Below are positions 53,291 to 60,746 of a stretch of DNA of 64,000 bases, one piece after another. Every line of letters begins with the position of its first letter. Within the stretch, counting starts at the first letter, position 1. The translations under genes were made by a program, and so were the position numbers. The notes beneath the pieces were generated by a model, which searched no databases, was not told the origin of the DNA, and saw nothing but the letters and a program-made list of their open reading frames with translations. The stretch comes from Catenulispora sp. MAP5-51. Lineage in GTDB: Bacteria; Actinomycetota; Actinomycetes; Streptomycetales; Catenulisporaceae. The stretch spans positions 124,001-188,000 of the forward strand of contig NZ_JBGCCH010000010.1 of NCBI RefSeq assembly GCF_041261205.1. The letters are read 5' to 3'.

Positions 53291-54994
53291 GTGAGACAAG
53301 GGTTCGGATCCAGACACAGCATCAAAGGCAGACACAGAACCAGAACGGGCAGGGCAGCCGCCCTGGCCGGCACCCTCGCCGTGGCCCTGGCCACCGCGAC
53401 GGCCCTGGCCCCGGTGGCCGCGGCCGGGACGACGACCGTGAACTTCGGGAGCTGCACCAGCAGCAACCCCGGACTCGCGGCGCCGCCGCCCGACTACAGC
53501 AGCCAGGTCACCCTGACCCCCTCGGCGGGCACCGTCGCGGTCGGGTCGCCGGTGACCATCACCTGGCACTACTCGCTGTCCACCGCGCCCGCGCCGGGCA
53601 TCCCGATCGCCAACGCGGCCACCGCGAAGGCACAGATCGTGGTGGGCGGAGCGGCGAGCAGCACCCTCACGGCCGGGCCCTCGGCGTCGTTCCCGCCGGC
53701 GCCGGTCGCCACCGGCGGGACGTTCCAGATCCCGGACTTCACCGCCACCTTCACCCCGACCACCGCCGGCACGTACACGTTCACGCCCGGGAACAACGAG
53801 CAGGACGTGGCGGCCTTCGGGATCGTGATCCAGTGCACCGCCAGCGGGGCCAGTTCGGCGGCCACCATCACCGCGACCAACGCCTCGGCGTCGGTGGGCA
53901 GCGCTTATGTGCGGCCCGGCGGAACGGTGAGCTTCACCGGGGCCGGCTGGATCGCCGGGGAGAGCGTCACCCCGTCGTTCACCGACAGCGCGGGCACCGC
54001 GACCGCCGGCACGGCGATCACCGTCCCGGCAGGCGGCGCGATCTCCGGGTCCATCGGAGTTCCCGCCGCCGCGGCCACCGGGGGCGGTTCGCTGGTCCTG
54101 ACCGGCAGCACCAGCGGCGCGGTCCCGACCGCGGTCACCGTGCTGGGCGCGCCGACCCTGAGCGCGTCGCCGTCCTCCGGCGGCCCCGGCACTGTCGTCG
54201 GCCTGTCCGGCGGCAACTGGGATCCCGGCGCGACCGTGGCGGTCAGCGGCGTGGACGCGTCCAACAACCCGGTCGGCTCTCCCTCGACGCTGACCGCGGA
54301 CGCCTCCGGGCACCTGTCCGGCAGCTACACGGTGCCGAGCTCCGCGATCGCCGCCATCGGCGCCGCGGAACTGGTCGGCGGCGCGCCGAGCGCGACCCTG
54401 CGCGCGGCGGCGGCGTTCACCTTCGCCGGCAACGCCTGCACCGCGGACGCGGCCGGCGCGGCCGTCTCGGCGACCGGGACGTGTTCGGTGGGGCAGAGCG
54501 CGAACGTGGCCGTCACCGGCGGGCCGTTGCAGATGAACGAGAACACCGGCGCGGTGTCTTTCCCGGGCGTGACCCTGAACGGGACCGTGCACAACCAGGC
54601 CGGAGCGCTCCAGCAGGTCGACGTCCAGGACTTCCGCGGCACCACCAACGGCTGGGTCCTGAACGCGACCATGTCCGACCTGGCGCTCACCGGCGGACCG
54701 TACGCCAACAGCGGTGCCGCGCCGATCCCGGCCGGCAACGTCTCGGCGAGCGGTCTGAGCTGCACCGGCAACCCGGCCGGGAGCACGCCGTACCCGTCGA
54801 CCCCGACGGCCGGCTCCGGCGGCGCGCTGAGTACCACCACCGCGATCACCCTGTGCTCGCAGGCAGCCGGCGGGACCAATCCGCCGACCGTCACCGGTGG
54901 CGACTTCCTGGTCGGCGCCGGGCTGAATCTGAAGGTCCCGGCGTACGTGCTGCAAGGCACCTACACCGGCACCGTCACCATCTCCCTGCAGTGA
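53291..54994 (+). CDS. Secreted WxL-like surface protein with repeated N-domain
   Basis: The 567-residue protein starts GTG 53291 after GAGAGGG. A signal peptide (about 1-45, ending VAAAG) precedes a domain paralogous to that of the LPHTG protein (about 46-190), two Ig-like domains (about 200-385), and a C-terminal region (about 395-567). This last part ends like a WxL domain: GWVLNAT with W455-V-L457, and GTYTGTVTISLQ at the end where the second motif reads ISL, not WxL. It has no LPXTG, so non-covalent attachment is expected. WxL domains of Firmicutes bind peptidoglycan. The next genes encode DUF916 and Ig-like membrane proteins. Confidence 0.82.
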   Translation: MRQGFGSRHSIKGRHRTRTGRAAALAGTLAVALATATALAPVAAAGTTTVNFGSCTSSNPGLAAPPPDYSSQVTLTPSAGTVAVGSPVTITWHYSLSTAPAPGIPIANAATAKAQIVVGGAASSTLTAGPSASFPPAPVATGGTFQIPDFTATFTPTTAGTYTFTPGNNEQDVAAFGIVIQCTASGASSAATITATNASASVGSAYVRPGGTVSFTGAGWIAGESVTPSFTDSAGTATAGTAITVPAGGAISGSIGVPAAAATGGGSLVLTGSTSGAVPTAVTVLGAPTLSASPSSGGPGTVVGLSGGNWDPGATVAVSGVDASNNPVGSPSTLTADASGHLSGSYTVPSSAIAAIGAAELVGGAPSATLRAAAAFTFAGNACTADAAGAAVSATGTCSVGQSANVAVTGGPLQMNENTGAVSFPGVTLNGTVHNQAGALQQVDVQDFRGTTNGWVLNATMSDLALTGGPYANSGAAPIPAGNVSASGLSCTGNPAGSTPYPSTPTAGSGGALSTTTAITLCSQAAGGTNPPTVTGGDFLVGAGLNLKVPAYVLQGTYTGTVTISLQ

Positions 54995-55004
54995 CGGGCG
55001 CTGC

Positions 55005-55026
55005 GCTGAGCTGAGGCTGAGCTGAG
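55005..55026. repeat. Tandem duplication, 11 bp x 2
   Basis: GCTGAGCTGAG (55005-55015) is repeated exactly at 55016-55026, eleven bases after the stop of the WxL-like gene. Confidence 0.65.
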
Positions 55027-55053
55027 TCCGCCGGAAGCGGCAGGGAAGCAAGG

Positions 55054-55094
55054 GGCTGCCGGTGGGGCGAGGTCCATTCGCCCCACCGGCAGCC
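55054..55094 (+). terminator. Strong hairpin in surface-gene cluster
   Basis: A perfect 17-bp stem (55054-55070 with 55078-55094) has a 7-base loop. It lies between the WxL-like and DUF916 genes and may terminate or attenuate the first, making the two a separate pair of transcripts or a processed message. Confidence 0.8.
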
Positions 55095-55138
55095 ACAGCC
55101 ATGAGTACCACACCGGGCGACTTGCCGAGGAGATCGTC

Positions 55139-56215
55139 GTGGGGGAGAACAACGTGGTCCGTCGCAGTGCCCGCGCCCGCGCGGCGGCCGTATTCATGAC
55201 CGCGGCGCTCCTTTTCGGCGTCTCCGTCGGTTTCGGTAGTGGAACCGCTATGGCGGACCCGACACCGAGTCCCAAGCCGCCGCCGTCGACGAACGGCTCC
55301 TGGTGGGTCCAGCCGGCCCCCAAGCCCGGCGCGGCGGCCGGCGCCCGTCAGTACTTCATCCTGGAGGGCCGCCCTGGCACCACCCTGCGGGACGGCCTGG
55401 CGGTGTCCAACTACACCGACCACCCGATCACCTACTACGTCTACGGCGCTGACGGCTACAACACCCCTCGGGACGGTCAGTTCGCGCTGCGGGACCACGG
55501 GTACCCGATGACCGGAGTCGGTGCGTGGGTGCGTACTGCGTTCCCCACGATCACCGTCCCGGCGCATACCTCCACCGTGGTGCCGATCTCCATAGCGATT
55601 CCCCCGGATGCCTCCCCCGGCGATCACGTCGGAGGCGTCTCCGGCATGGACACCGCGGTGGAGAGCGTGCAGCAGCAGGGCAACGTCCAGGTCGGCATCA
55701 AGCGGGTCGTCGCGGCGCGGCTCTATGTCCATGTCGACGGGCCGGCAGTGGGCGGGCTAACCGTCACGGACCTGAAAGTCGCGGGATCCGCACCATTCCC
55801 GGCCTATGTGAGTGACAGTGACGGGACGGTTACTGCAACGGTTACTAATAGCGGCAACTTGCTGGAGTCCCCTAAAGCGCATCTCCATGCGACGGGAATC
55901 TTCGGCACGCTGATAGACCGGACCGTTCAGCTTCCGCAGATCCTGCCCGGACAGAGCATCGATTTCTCACAGGTCTGGAAGAACATGCCGCCCTTTGAGA
56001 TCGGAACTCTGCATCTGGACGTCACCGACGGCACCGCCGCACCGCCGGTGACGTCGACGGCGGCGGTGTCGGTGACCCTGATTCCCTGGCTCAGCCTGCT
56101 GCTCGTCGCCGTGGTGGTGCTCGCGGTACTGGCGGTGCTCGTGTTCTGGCGGCGCCGCAACGGCCCGCTCCCGGCCCGGCCCCGGCGTGAGCCCTCGAAG
56201 GTCGCCGCGCCGTGA
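55139..56215 (+). CDS. DUF916/WxL-interacting-type membrane protein
   Basis: The 358-residue protein starts GTG 55139 after GAGGAG. A signal peptide (about 1-40, ending AMA) precedes a DUF916-like domain (about 65-195: FILEGRPGTTLRDGLAVSN, VVPISIAIPPDASPGDHVGG), a second beta-domain (about 200-300), then a helix (about 310-335) and basic tail (RRRNGPL). DUF916 proteins of Firmicutes partner WxL proteins and are membrane-anchored with the two beta-domains outside. Its stop overlaps the next start (GTGA). This supports a WxL-like complex. Confidence 0.85.
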   Translation: MGENNVVRRSARARAAAVFMTAALLFGVSVGFGSGTAMADPTPSPKPPPSTNGSWWVQPAPKPGAAAGARQYFILEGRPGTTLRDGLAVSNYTDHPITYYVYGADGYNTPRDGQFALRDHGYPMTGVGAWVRTAFPTITVPAHTSTVVPISIAIPPDASPGDHVGGVSGMDTAVESVQQQGNVQVGIKRVVAARLYVHVDGPAVGGLTVTDLKVAGSAPFPAYVSDSDGTVTATVTNSGNLLESPKAHLHATGIFGTLIDRTVQLPQILPGQSIDFSQVWKNMPPFEIGTLHLDVTDGTAAPPVTSTAAVSVTLIPWLSLLLVAVVVLAVLAVLVFWRRRNGPLPARPRREPSKVAAP

Positions 56216-57339
56216 TGCGCCGACTGGCCGGCGCCGGCGCGACGGCGCTGCTCGTCGCGGGTCTCACGGCTCCTGCCACGCGGGCGGCCGTCGACGGTCC
56301 CACGCTGGTGCTGTCCAAGACCACGGCGAAGCTGGGGGAGTCCATAAGCGTGACCGGCAGCGGGTTCCCCATAGGAGCTCAGCTGCAGGTGGAGATCTGT
56401 GGGATCGGGGGATCGTCGAACTCTTGTGCCGTCGCCGCGGCGGTGCCCGCGACCACGGACGCGCGCGGCGGCTTCCACCAGAGTCTGCCGGTGGTCGAAC
56501 CACCGACACCGTGCCCTTGCACCGTCCACGTGACGCCGTTCGCGGGCACCGCCGCCGACCCCGTGGACACCCCGATCACCATCCCCGGCCTGCGCTATCT
56601 GCCGCAGGACGCGCCGCCGCCGGCGGCCGGCACCGCGAAGCTGATGACGGCCGCCGCCGTCGCCGACCCGCCGTTCCTGGCCCAGCTCGGCGCGGACGGC
56701 TCGGCGCAGGTCACGCTGACGTTCGCCAACCTCGGGGGCGGCCCGGCCCCGGATCCCGGCGTGGTGCTGACCGTGTCGCGCGGCTCGAAGCAGGTCGGCC
56801 GCTACCCGGTGGCCTGGACCGGCGGCCCGCTGGCGGTGGGCGGGCGCCGGACCCTGACCTGCGAGCTTTCGCTGCCCGGCGGCTGGTTCCGCGACTACGA
56901 GATCGGAGTCGCGATCGGAGAGAACGGCGCGACCGGCCGGCCGATCACCGTCCGCACCCTGTCAGCGGCCGTACGGCCCTGGGGCGAGCTCGTGGCGCCC
57001 GCCGCGCTGCTCTTCGGCGTCGGATGCCTGTTCGCGGCCCGCAGAAGGCCCGGAAGGCCCAGGGGGGCCGGGGCGTCCGGGGCGTCTAGTGGGTCCAAGG
57101 TGTCCAGGGCGTCCAGGGCGTCCAGAAGGCGCTACAAGGCGGTCAGGGGTCTTCCGGTACGTCTGGGCGCCGCGGAGGGCCGCAGGAGCGGTGCGGGCGT
57201 CCCAGAGCCCTTCCCGGGGCCCTTCTCAGAACTGTTCTCGGCCGGGGAACCGGAGGCGCCGGGGACCGTGCCGGCCGGCCCAGGGCACGAAAACGCGACG
57301 GCTGAGACGCCTGAGACTGCTGAGAACGGGCCCTCATAA
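56212..57339 (+). CDS. Ig-like (neocarzinostatin-type) membrane surface protein
   Basis: The 375-residue protein starts GTG 56212, overlapping the DUF916 stop; ATG 56215 follows in frame. A signal peptide (about 1-26, ending TRA) leads to a neocarzinostatin-like beta-domain (about 28-130: LVLSKTTAKLGESISVTGSG) with Cys pairs, a second beta-domain (about 140-250), and a helix (about 263-281). The long cytoplasmic tail (about 282-375) is rich in Arg/Ser and Pro/Glu, with a short SGASSGSKVSRASRASRR repeat from a 9-12-bp DNA duplication. It is the last gene of the sortase-surface cluster. Confidence 0.8.
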   Translation: MMRRLAGAGATALLVAGLTAPATRAAVDGPTLVLSKTTAKLGESISVTGSGFPIGAQLQVEICGIGGSSNSCAVAAAVPATTDARGGFHQSLPVVEPPTPCPCTVHVTPFAGTAADPVDTPITIPGLRYLPQDAPPPAAGTAKLMTAAAVADPPFLAQLGADGSAQVTLTFANLGGGPAPDPGVVLTVSRGSKQVGRYPVAWTGGPLAVGGRRTLTCELSLPGGWFRDYEIGVAIGENGATGRPITVRTLSAAVRPWGELVAPAALLFGVGCLFAARRRPGRPRGAGASGASSGSKVSRASRASRRRYKAVRGLPVRLGAAEGRRSGAGVPEPFPGPFSELFSAGEPEAPGTVPAGPGHENATAETPETAENGPS

Positions 57340-57361
57340 CCGCCGGAGCGGCTGTGGCGCG

Positions 57362-58261
57362 CTAGCGCAGCCGCTCGGCCAGCTCCCGGGCCACCGACGC
57401 GGCCCGCACCCCGTAGTCGGATCCGTACAGCGCCGCGTGCACCAGCAACGGATGCAGCTGGTGCAGCGGGACCCGCTCCTGCCAGCCGTCGGCCAGCGGG
57501 TGCACCTCGTCGTAGGCCGCGATGATCCGGTCCAGATACGGGGGCGGGAACAGCGCCAGCATCGCCAGGTCGGTCTCGCGGTGGCCGCCGTGCGCCGCCG
57601 GGTCGATGAACCAGCCCTCGCCCCGGCCGTCCCACAGGATGTTGCCGCTCCAGGCGTCCCCGTGGATCCGCGAGGGCCGCTCCTCCTCGCCGGCCAGGAA
57701 GTCGATGCGGGTGCAGACCTCCTCGATCACCTGTGCGCCCTCGGCGTCCAGGTGGCCGCGGTCGCGGGCCAGCCGCACGTAGGGCAGGACCCGGCGCGCG
57801 GCGTAGAAGGTGGCCCAGTCCTCGTCCCCGCGGTTGTCCAGCGGCAGGACCGCGATGTAGCCCGGCCAGTCGGCGCCGAAACCGTGCGCGCCGCGGGCGT
57901 GCAGGGAGGCCAGGCGCCGGCCGAACTCCTCGGCGCCGTCGGGGGTCGGGCGGCCCGGCGCGACCCACGAGGTCACCAGGATGTCCTCGGCCACGCCCAG
58001 CACTTCGGGGACCCGAACACCGCCGGAGGCGCCGTCGGCGCCGACCGCTTCGCGCAGCCAGCGCAGGCCCGCCGCCTCGGCGTCGAAGTACCCGGGACCT
58101 GCGACCTTCTCCGCGTGCTCCAACGTCTTGACGAACGCCGCCCCGCCGCTGAAGAACTGTATGCGGTACGTCTTCCCGAAGGAGCCGCCTCCGATGGCGG
58201 CCACGCCGAGCACGGCCCTGTTCAGCAGGGCGGCCACGCGGTCCGCGACAGTACTCGCCAT
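57362..58261 (-). CDS. Fructosamine kinase family protein
   Basis: The 299-residue kinase starts at ATG 58261; the frame to 58369 lacks support. It has an APH/FN3K fold with the ATP loop GGGSFGKTYRI, the catalytic HGDAWSGNIL and the metal-binding IDPAAHGGHRETDLAML. Family members phosphorylate fructosamines or ketoamines on glycated proteins, starting deglycation; small-molecule acceptors are also possible. It is convergent with the surface-protein operon, without a clear terminator in the 22-base gap. Confidence 0.9.
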   Translation of the reverse strand: MASTVADRVAALLNRAVLGVAAIGGGSFGKTYRIQFFSGGAAFVKTLEHAEKVAGPGYFDAEAAGLRWLREAVGADGASGGVRVPEVLGVAEDILVTSWVAPGRPTPDGAEEFGRRLASLHARGAHGFGADWPGYIAVLPLDNRGDEDWATFYAARRVLPYVRLARDRGHLDAEGAQVIEEVCTRIDFLAGEEERPSRIHGDAWSGNILWDGRGEGWFIDPAAHGGHRETDLAMLALFPPPYLDRIIAAYDEVHPLADGWQERVPLHQLHPLLVHAALYGSDYGVRAASVARELAERLR

Positions 58262-58394
58262 ATGGCGATCGTAGCCGCAGGTGACGGCTTTGCCGGACGA
58301 GTAAGTCCGAACCGCCCCGGTTTGTGTCCAGGAGTTTTCAGCGATTATGGCGAAACGGCTCACCGTCATGCCTGCCCGGACGGCGCCGCCGGTT

Positions 58395-58817
58395 CTAGCG
58401 CTTGACGTCGTCCGGGAGCATCGCGTGCAGGGCTATGGAGACCACGCTGATCACGAACGCCCCGATCAGGGCGGCCGCGACGCCGTCCACGTGGAAGCGC
58501 ACGTGGTAGTGGTCGCAGATCTTCGAGGTGAGCAACAGCATGAGCGCGTTGATCACGAACGTGATCAGCCCCAGGGTCAGGATGAACAACCCGAACGTGG
58601 CGATCTGCACCAAGGGCTTCACCAGAGTGTTCACCGCGGCGAAGACGACCGCGACGATCAGGATGGTGAGCACCTTCTGCTTGGTGGCGTCCGGGGCGTT
58701 CGGGTCGACCACGATCTTCACGCCGGACACCACCAGGGTGGTGACCCACAGCGCGACACCGTTGATACCGATCTTCAGCAGCAGTTTCTTCACCGCGGCA
58801 TGCTCGCACGGGCCCAT
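58395..58817 (-). CDS. PF04020 (phage-holin-like) four-helix membrane protein
   Basis: The 140-residue protein has four membrane helices (about 14-32, 50-67, 70-95 and 110-133). PF04020 members normally begin near KKLLLKIGINGVALW, which here follows GTG at 58793, so that start is a plausible alternative to ATG 58817. The family is annotated as phage-holin-like but is of unknown function and found widely in bacterial chromosomes. It is a single gene. The divergent region up to the MarR gene holds its promoter. Confidence 0.8.
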   Translation of the reverse strand: MGPCEHAAVKKLLLKIGINGVALWVTTLVVSGVKIVVDPNAPDATKQKVLTILIVAVVFAAVNTLVKPLVQIATFGLFILTLGLITFVINALMLLLTSKICDHYHVRFHVDGVAAALIGAFVISVVSIALHAMLPDDVKR

Positions 58818-59184
58818 ATCGGGAGTCGAGGGCTTGACACGGAGCCGTTCTTCATCAACAACGGAACATGAAAGCCACTTCGTCCGGCCCGGCCGGACAC
58901 CCTCCGCGTTCTTTGATGTGCTGACTGTGGCGTAAGAGGACTTCGAGGGGACTCGCCGGGCTTGCCGAGGTCACAGCTTTCTAAGAAATCGAGCACCGGT
59001 GCCGCGCAATTTCCCGTGTACCCGTACTCTGGCAAGCAGACGGTGACTGGAATCCGTCATCGTCCACTGATGTCGCCTGATCGGCGGATGCAGAAGGCTG
59101 GTTTCACGCCTGGCTATCAGGGTCGGTATCCCACGAACGGCCCTGAATTGGTTCATGAAGGGTTTTGCCGGATATGCTCACACC
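58818..59184. other. Divergent intergenic region
   Basis: About 367 bases separate the PF04020 gene and the MarR-type gene. It holds no convincing ORF or hairpin. TATGCT (59173-59178) lies seven bases before ATG 59185, with TTGGTT at 59148 as a distant -35; a leaderless message for the MarR gene is plausible. Confidence 0.4.
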
Positions 59185-59799
59185 ATGACTGCGGTGGAAC
59201 AGCGGCTCGGCCACAAGGTCAAGAGCCTCGAACAGGAACTCAGCGGGGCCAAGGACGCCGTGCTTCGGCCGATGGGCGTGACGGTCCCCCAGTACACGGC
59301 CCTGCTCGTCATCAATGACGAGCCCGGCATCAGCGGAGCGGAGCTGGCGCGGCGTTGTCTGGTCACCCCTCAGACGATGACCACGGTCCTGGGCAACCTG
59401 ACGCTCAAGGGTTACATCGAGCGCCGCTCGGTGCCCGGCCAGGGTCGCGCCATGGAGACCACGATCACCACGGCCGGCAAGCGGATCCTGGCCAAGGCCG
59501 ACAAGGAGGTGCTGGCCGTCGAGAAGACACTGGCCGGCACCATGGCGGTCAAGGACCAGGCCACGTTCGCCAAGCTGCTGGACCAGGCGCGCGCCCCCTT
59601 CACCAAGGAGGAGGCCGCTCCGAAGCCGGTGAAGCGGGCGGTGCGGACCACGGCGAAGAAGACCGCGAAGAAGGCCCCGGCCAAGAAGACCGCGGCGGCC
59701 AAGGCCGCCCCGGCCAAGAAGGCGGCGGCCAAGAAGACCGTGAAGAAGGCGGCCGCGAAGAAGACCGCCAAGAAGACGGCCAAGAAGACCGCGCGCTGA
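59185..59799 (+). CDS. MarR-type regulator with histone-H1-like lysine-rich tail
   Basis: From ATG 59185 the product is 204 residues (ATG 59155 would add ten). Residues about 5-140 form a MarR winged helix (VPQYTALLVINDEPGISGAEL, QTMTTVLGNLTLKGYIERR, and the wing after it). Residues about 150-204 are almost only Lys, Ala, Thr and Pro in AAKK, PAKK and TAKK units, as in eukaryotic H1 tails and actinobacterial HupS. The tail would bind DNA non-specifically, so the protein combines a site-specific and a nucleoid-type DNA-binding element. It may be leaderless. It ends at a strong terminator; no operon partner is present. Confidence 0.85.
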   Translation: MTAVEQRLGHKVKSLEQELSGAKDAVLRPMGVTVPQYTALLVINDEPGISGAELARRCLVTPQTMTTVLGNLTLKGYIERRSVPGQGRAMETTITTAGKRILAKADKEVLAVEKTLAGTMAVKDQATFAKLLDQARAPFTKEEAAPKPVKRAVRTTAKKTAKKAPAKKTAAAKAAPAKKAAAKKTVKKAAAKKTAKKTAKKTAR

Positions 59800-59830
59800 G
59801 CCACCCGGCTCACGCACGGCGACAATCGGC

Positions 59831-59895
59831 AAGATCCCTGCTACGAGGGCCCGGCGCGAAGGCGCCGGGCCCGAAGGTTTGCAGGGGTCTTTTTT
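59831..59895 (+). terminator. Nested intrinsic terminator with T-run
   Basis: GGGCCCGGCGC (59847-59857) pairs with GCGCCGGGCCC (59862-59872) as the inner hairpin; AAGATCCCTGC (59831-59841) pairs with GCAGGGGTCTT (59881-59891, one T-G wobble) as an outer stem. A six-T run (59890-59895) follows. It is a textbook intrinsic terminator for the MarR-type gene. Confidence 0.85.
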
Positions 59896-60221
59896 CGTGC
59901 CCGCGCAGCGCCGCGCGCGTGGTGGGCACCGAACGGCGGCCGCCACCCGCCCATGCACATCAGTGCACTGTTCGCACATCAGCACATTGAGCCACACCGG
60001 CCCCGGGTATCTCAACATCCTCAAAAGCATCGCACGTCACTTCAGCACCACCGGCACCATCCGCCCCACCGGTCCGCCGGCCGCCCGGAACCCGCACCGC
60101 CCGCTGCTTGCCAACGCGACATATCGCGTGGTTACCTGGGAACTAGAAGCGTAGGCCACGACGTTGAGTGGTACAGGACCTGAGGTTCTGAAAGAAACGA
60201 CAAGGACAAGGTGGGGTCGCA
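59896..60221. other. Intergenic region upstream of small membrane protein
   Basis: About 326 bases lie between the terminator and the small membrane-protein gene. Frames here (for example 59953-60183) lack good starts or protein-like character. CAGGACCTGAGGTTCTG near 60173-60189 is an imperfect inverted repeat that could be an operator. The promoter of the gene at 60222 must lie here. Confidence 0.4.
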
Positions 60222-60446
60222 ATGCCCTTCTGGCTCAAGTGGGTGGCACTGCCCATAGCGGGTGCCGTCGTGGCGTTCTGGGTGATCACCGCGATCATCC
60301 ACGCCATCCTGGGCTCGCTGCTCACGCTCGCCCTGGTGGTCGTCGCGGCCGGCGCACTGTACTGGGGTTACAACAAGGTCATGATGGAGATTCCGGCCTA
60401 CCGCCGGAAGAAGCTGCGCGACAAGCAGCGCAAGGGCCTGTACTAG
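60222..60446 (+). CDS. Small membrane protein
   Basis: The 74-residue protein has one or two hydrophobic stretches (about 4-26 and 28-48) and a strongly basic C-terminus (AYRRKKLRDKQRKGLY), which would stay in the cytoplasm. The start has AAGGTGGGG upstream. No family is recognised; similar short proteins are common in actinomycetes. It is a single gene with two hairpins after its stop. Confidence 0.7.
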   Translation: MPFWLKWVALPIAGAVVAFWVITAIIHAILGSLLTLALVVVAAGALYWGYNKVMMEIPAYRRKKLRDKQRKGLY

Positions 60447-60495
60447 GAGGCCCGCCGGCCGACCGGCCGGCGGCGAATCGGGGGACAGGTGCGTT

Positions 60496-60537
60496 CCTTG
60501 TGTCCCGTGCGCCCAGTGTGACGCACGGGACACAAGG
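60496..60537 (+). terminator. Terminator hairpin after small membrane protein
   Basis: CCTTGTGTCCCGTGCG (60496-60511) pairs perfectly over 16 bp with CGCACGGGACACAAGG (60522-60537), ten-base loop. It lies 49 bases after the stop of the gene at 60446. Confidence 0.8.
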
Positions 60538-60574
60538 CGATCCTTGAGGCCGATGCGCGCTCGGGGAAACTGGT

Positions 60575-60596
60575 GAGACCCGCTGACGCGGGTCTC
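60575..60596. terminator. Second hairpin in the same gap
   Basis: GAGACCCGC (60575-60583) pairs with GCGGGTCTC (60588-60596), four-base loop, followed by ATTGTTGTTCCTT on the plus strand. It could back up the first terminator or end minus-strand transcription from the PIG-L gene. Confidence 0.6.
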
Positions 60597-60675
60597 ATTG
60601 TTGTTCCTTCCCCCTGGCAGGGCTTTTACTCCCGCAGAGGTTCCGGCGGGGTGAACAAGACCCTGCGATCACCGG

Positions 60676-60691
60676 CGATCACCGGTGATCG
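60676..60691. promoter_or_regulatory. 16-base perfect palindrome with neighbouring partial copies
   Basis: CGATCACCGGTGATCG (60676-60691) is a perfect palindrome. Partial copies (CGGCGATCACC) occur at 60673 and 60713. They lie 55-75 bases downstream of the PIG-L stop. It may be an operator or a recombination-type sequence; no partner is identified. Confidence 0.3.
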
Positions 60692-60746
60692 TTGTCGATC
60701 TCCGGCGATCACCACCGGCAACCGGCGCCGATCGCCGACCCGGGCG

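Noticed and set aside
57064-57125. GTCCAGGGC-type repeats as a non-coding tandem array
   Set aside because: They lie inside the coding sequence of the Ig-like membrane protein and encode its Ser/Arg-rich tail; I mention them there instead.
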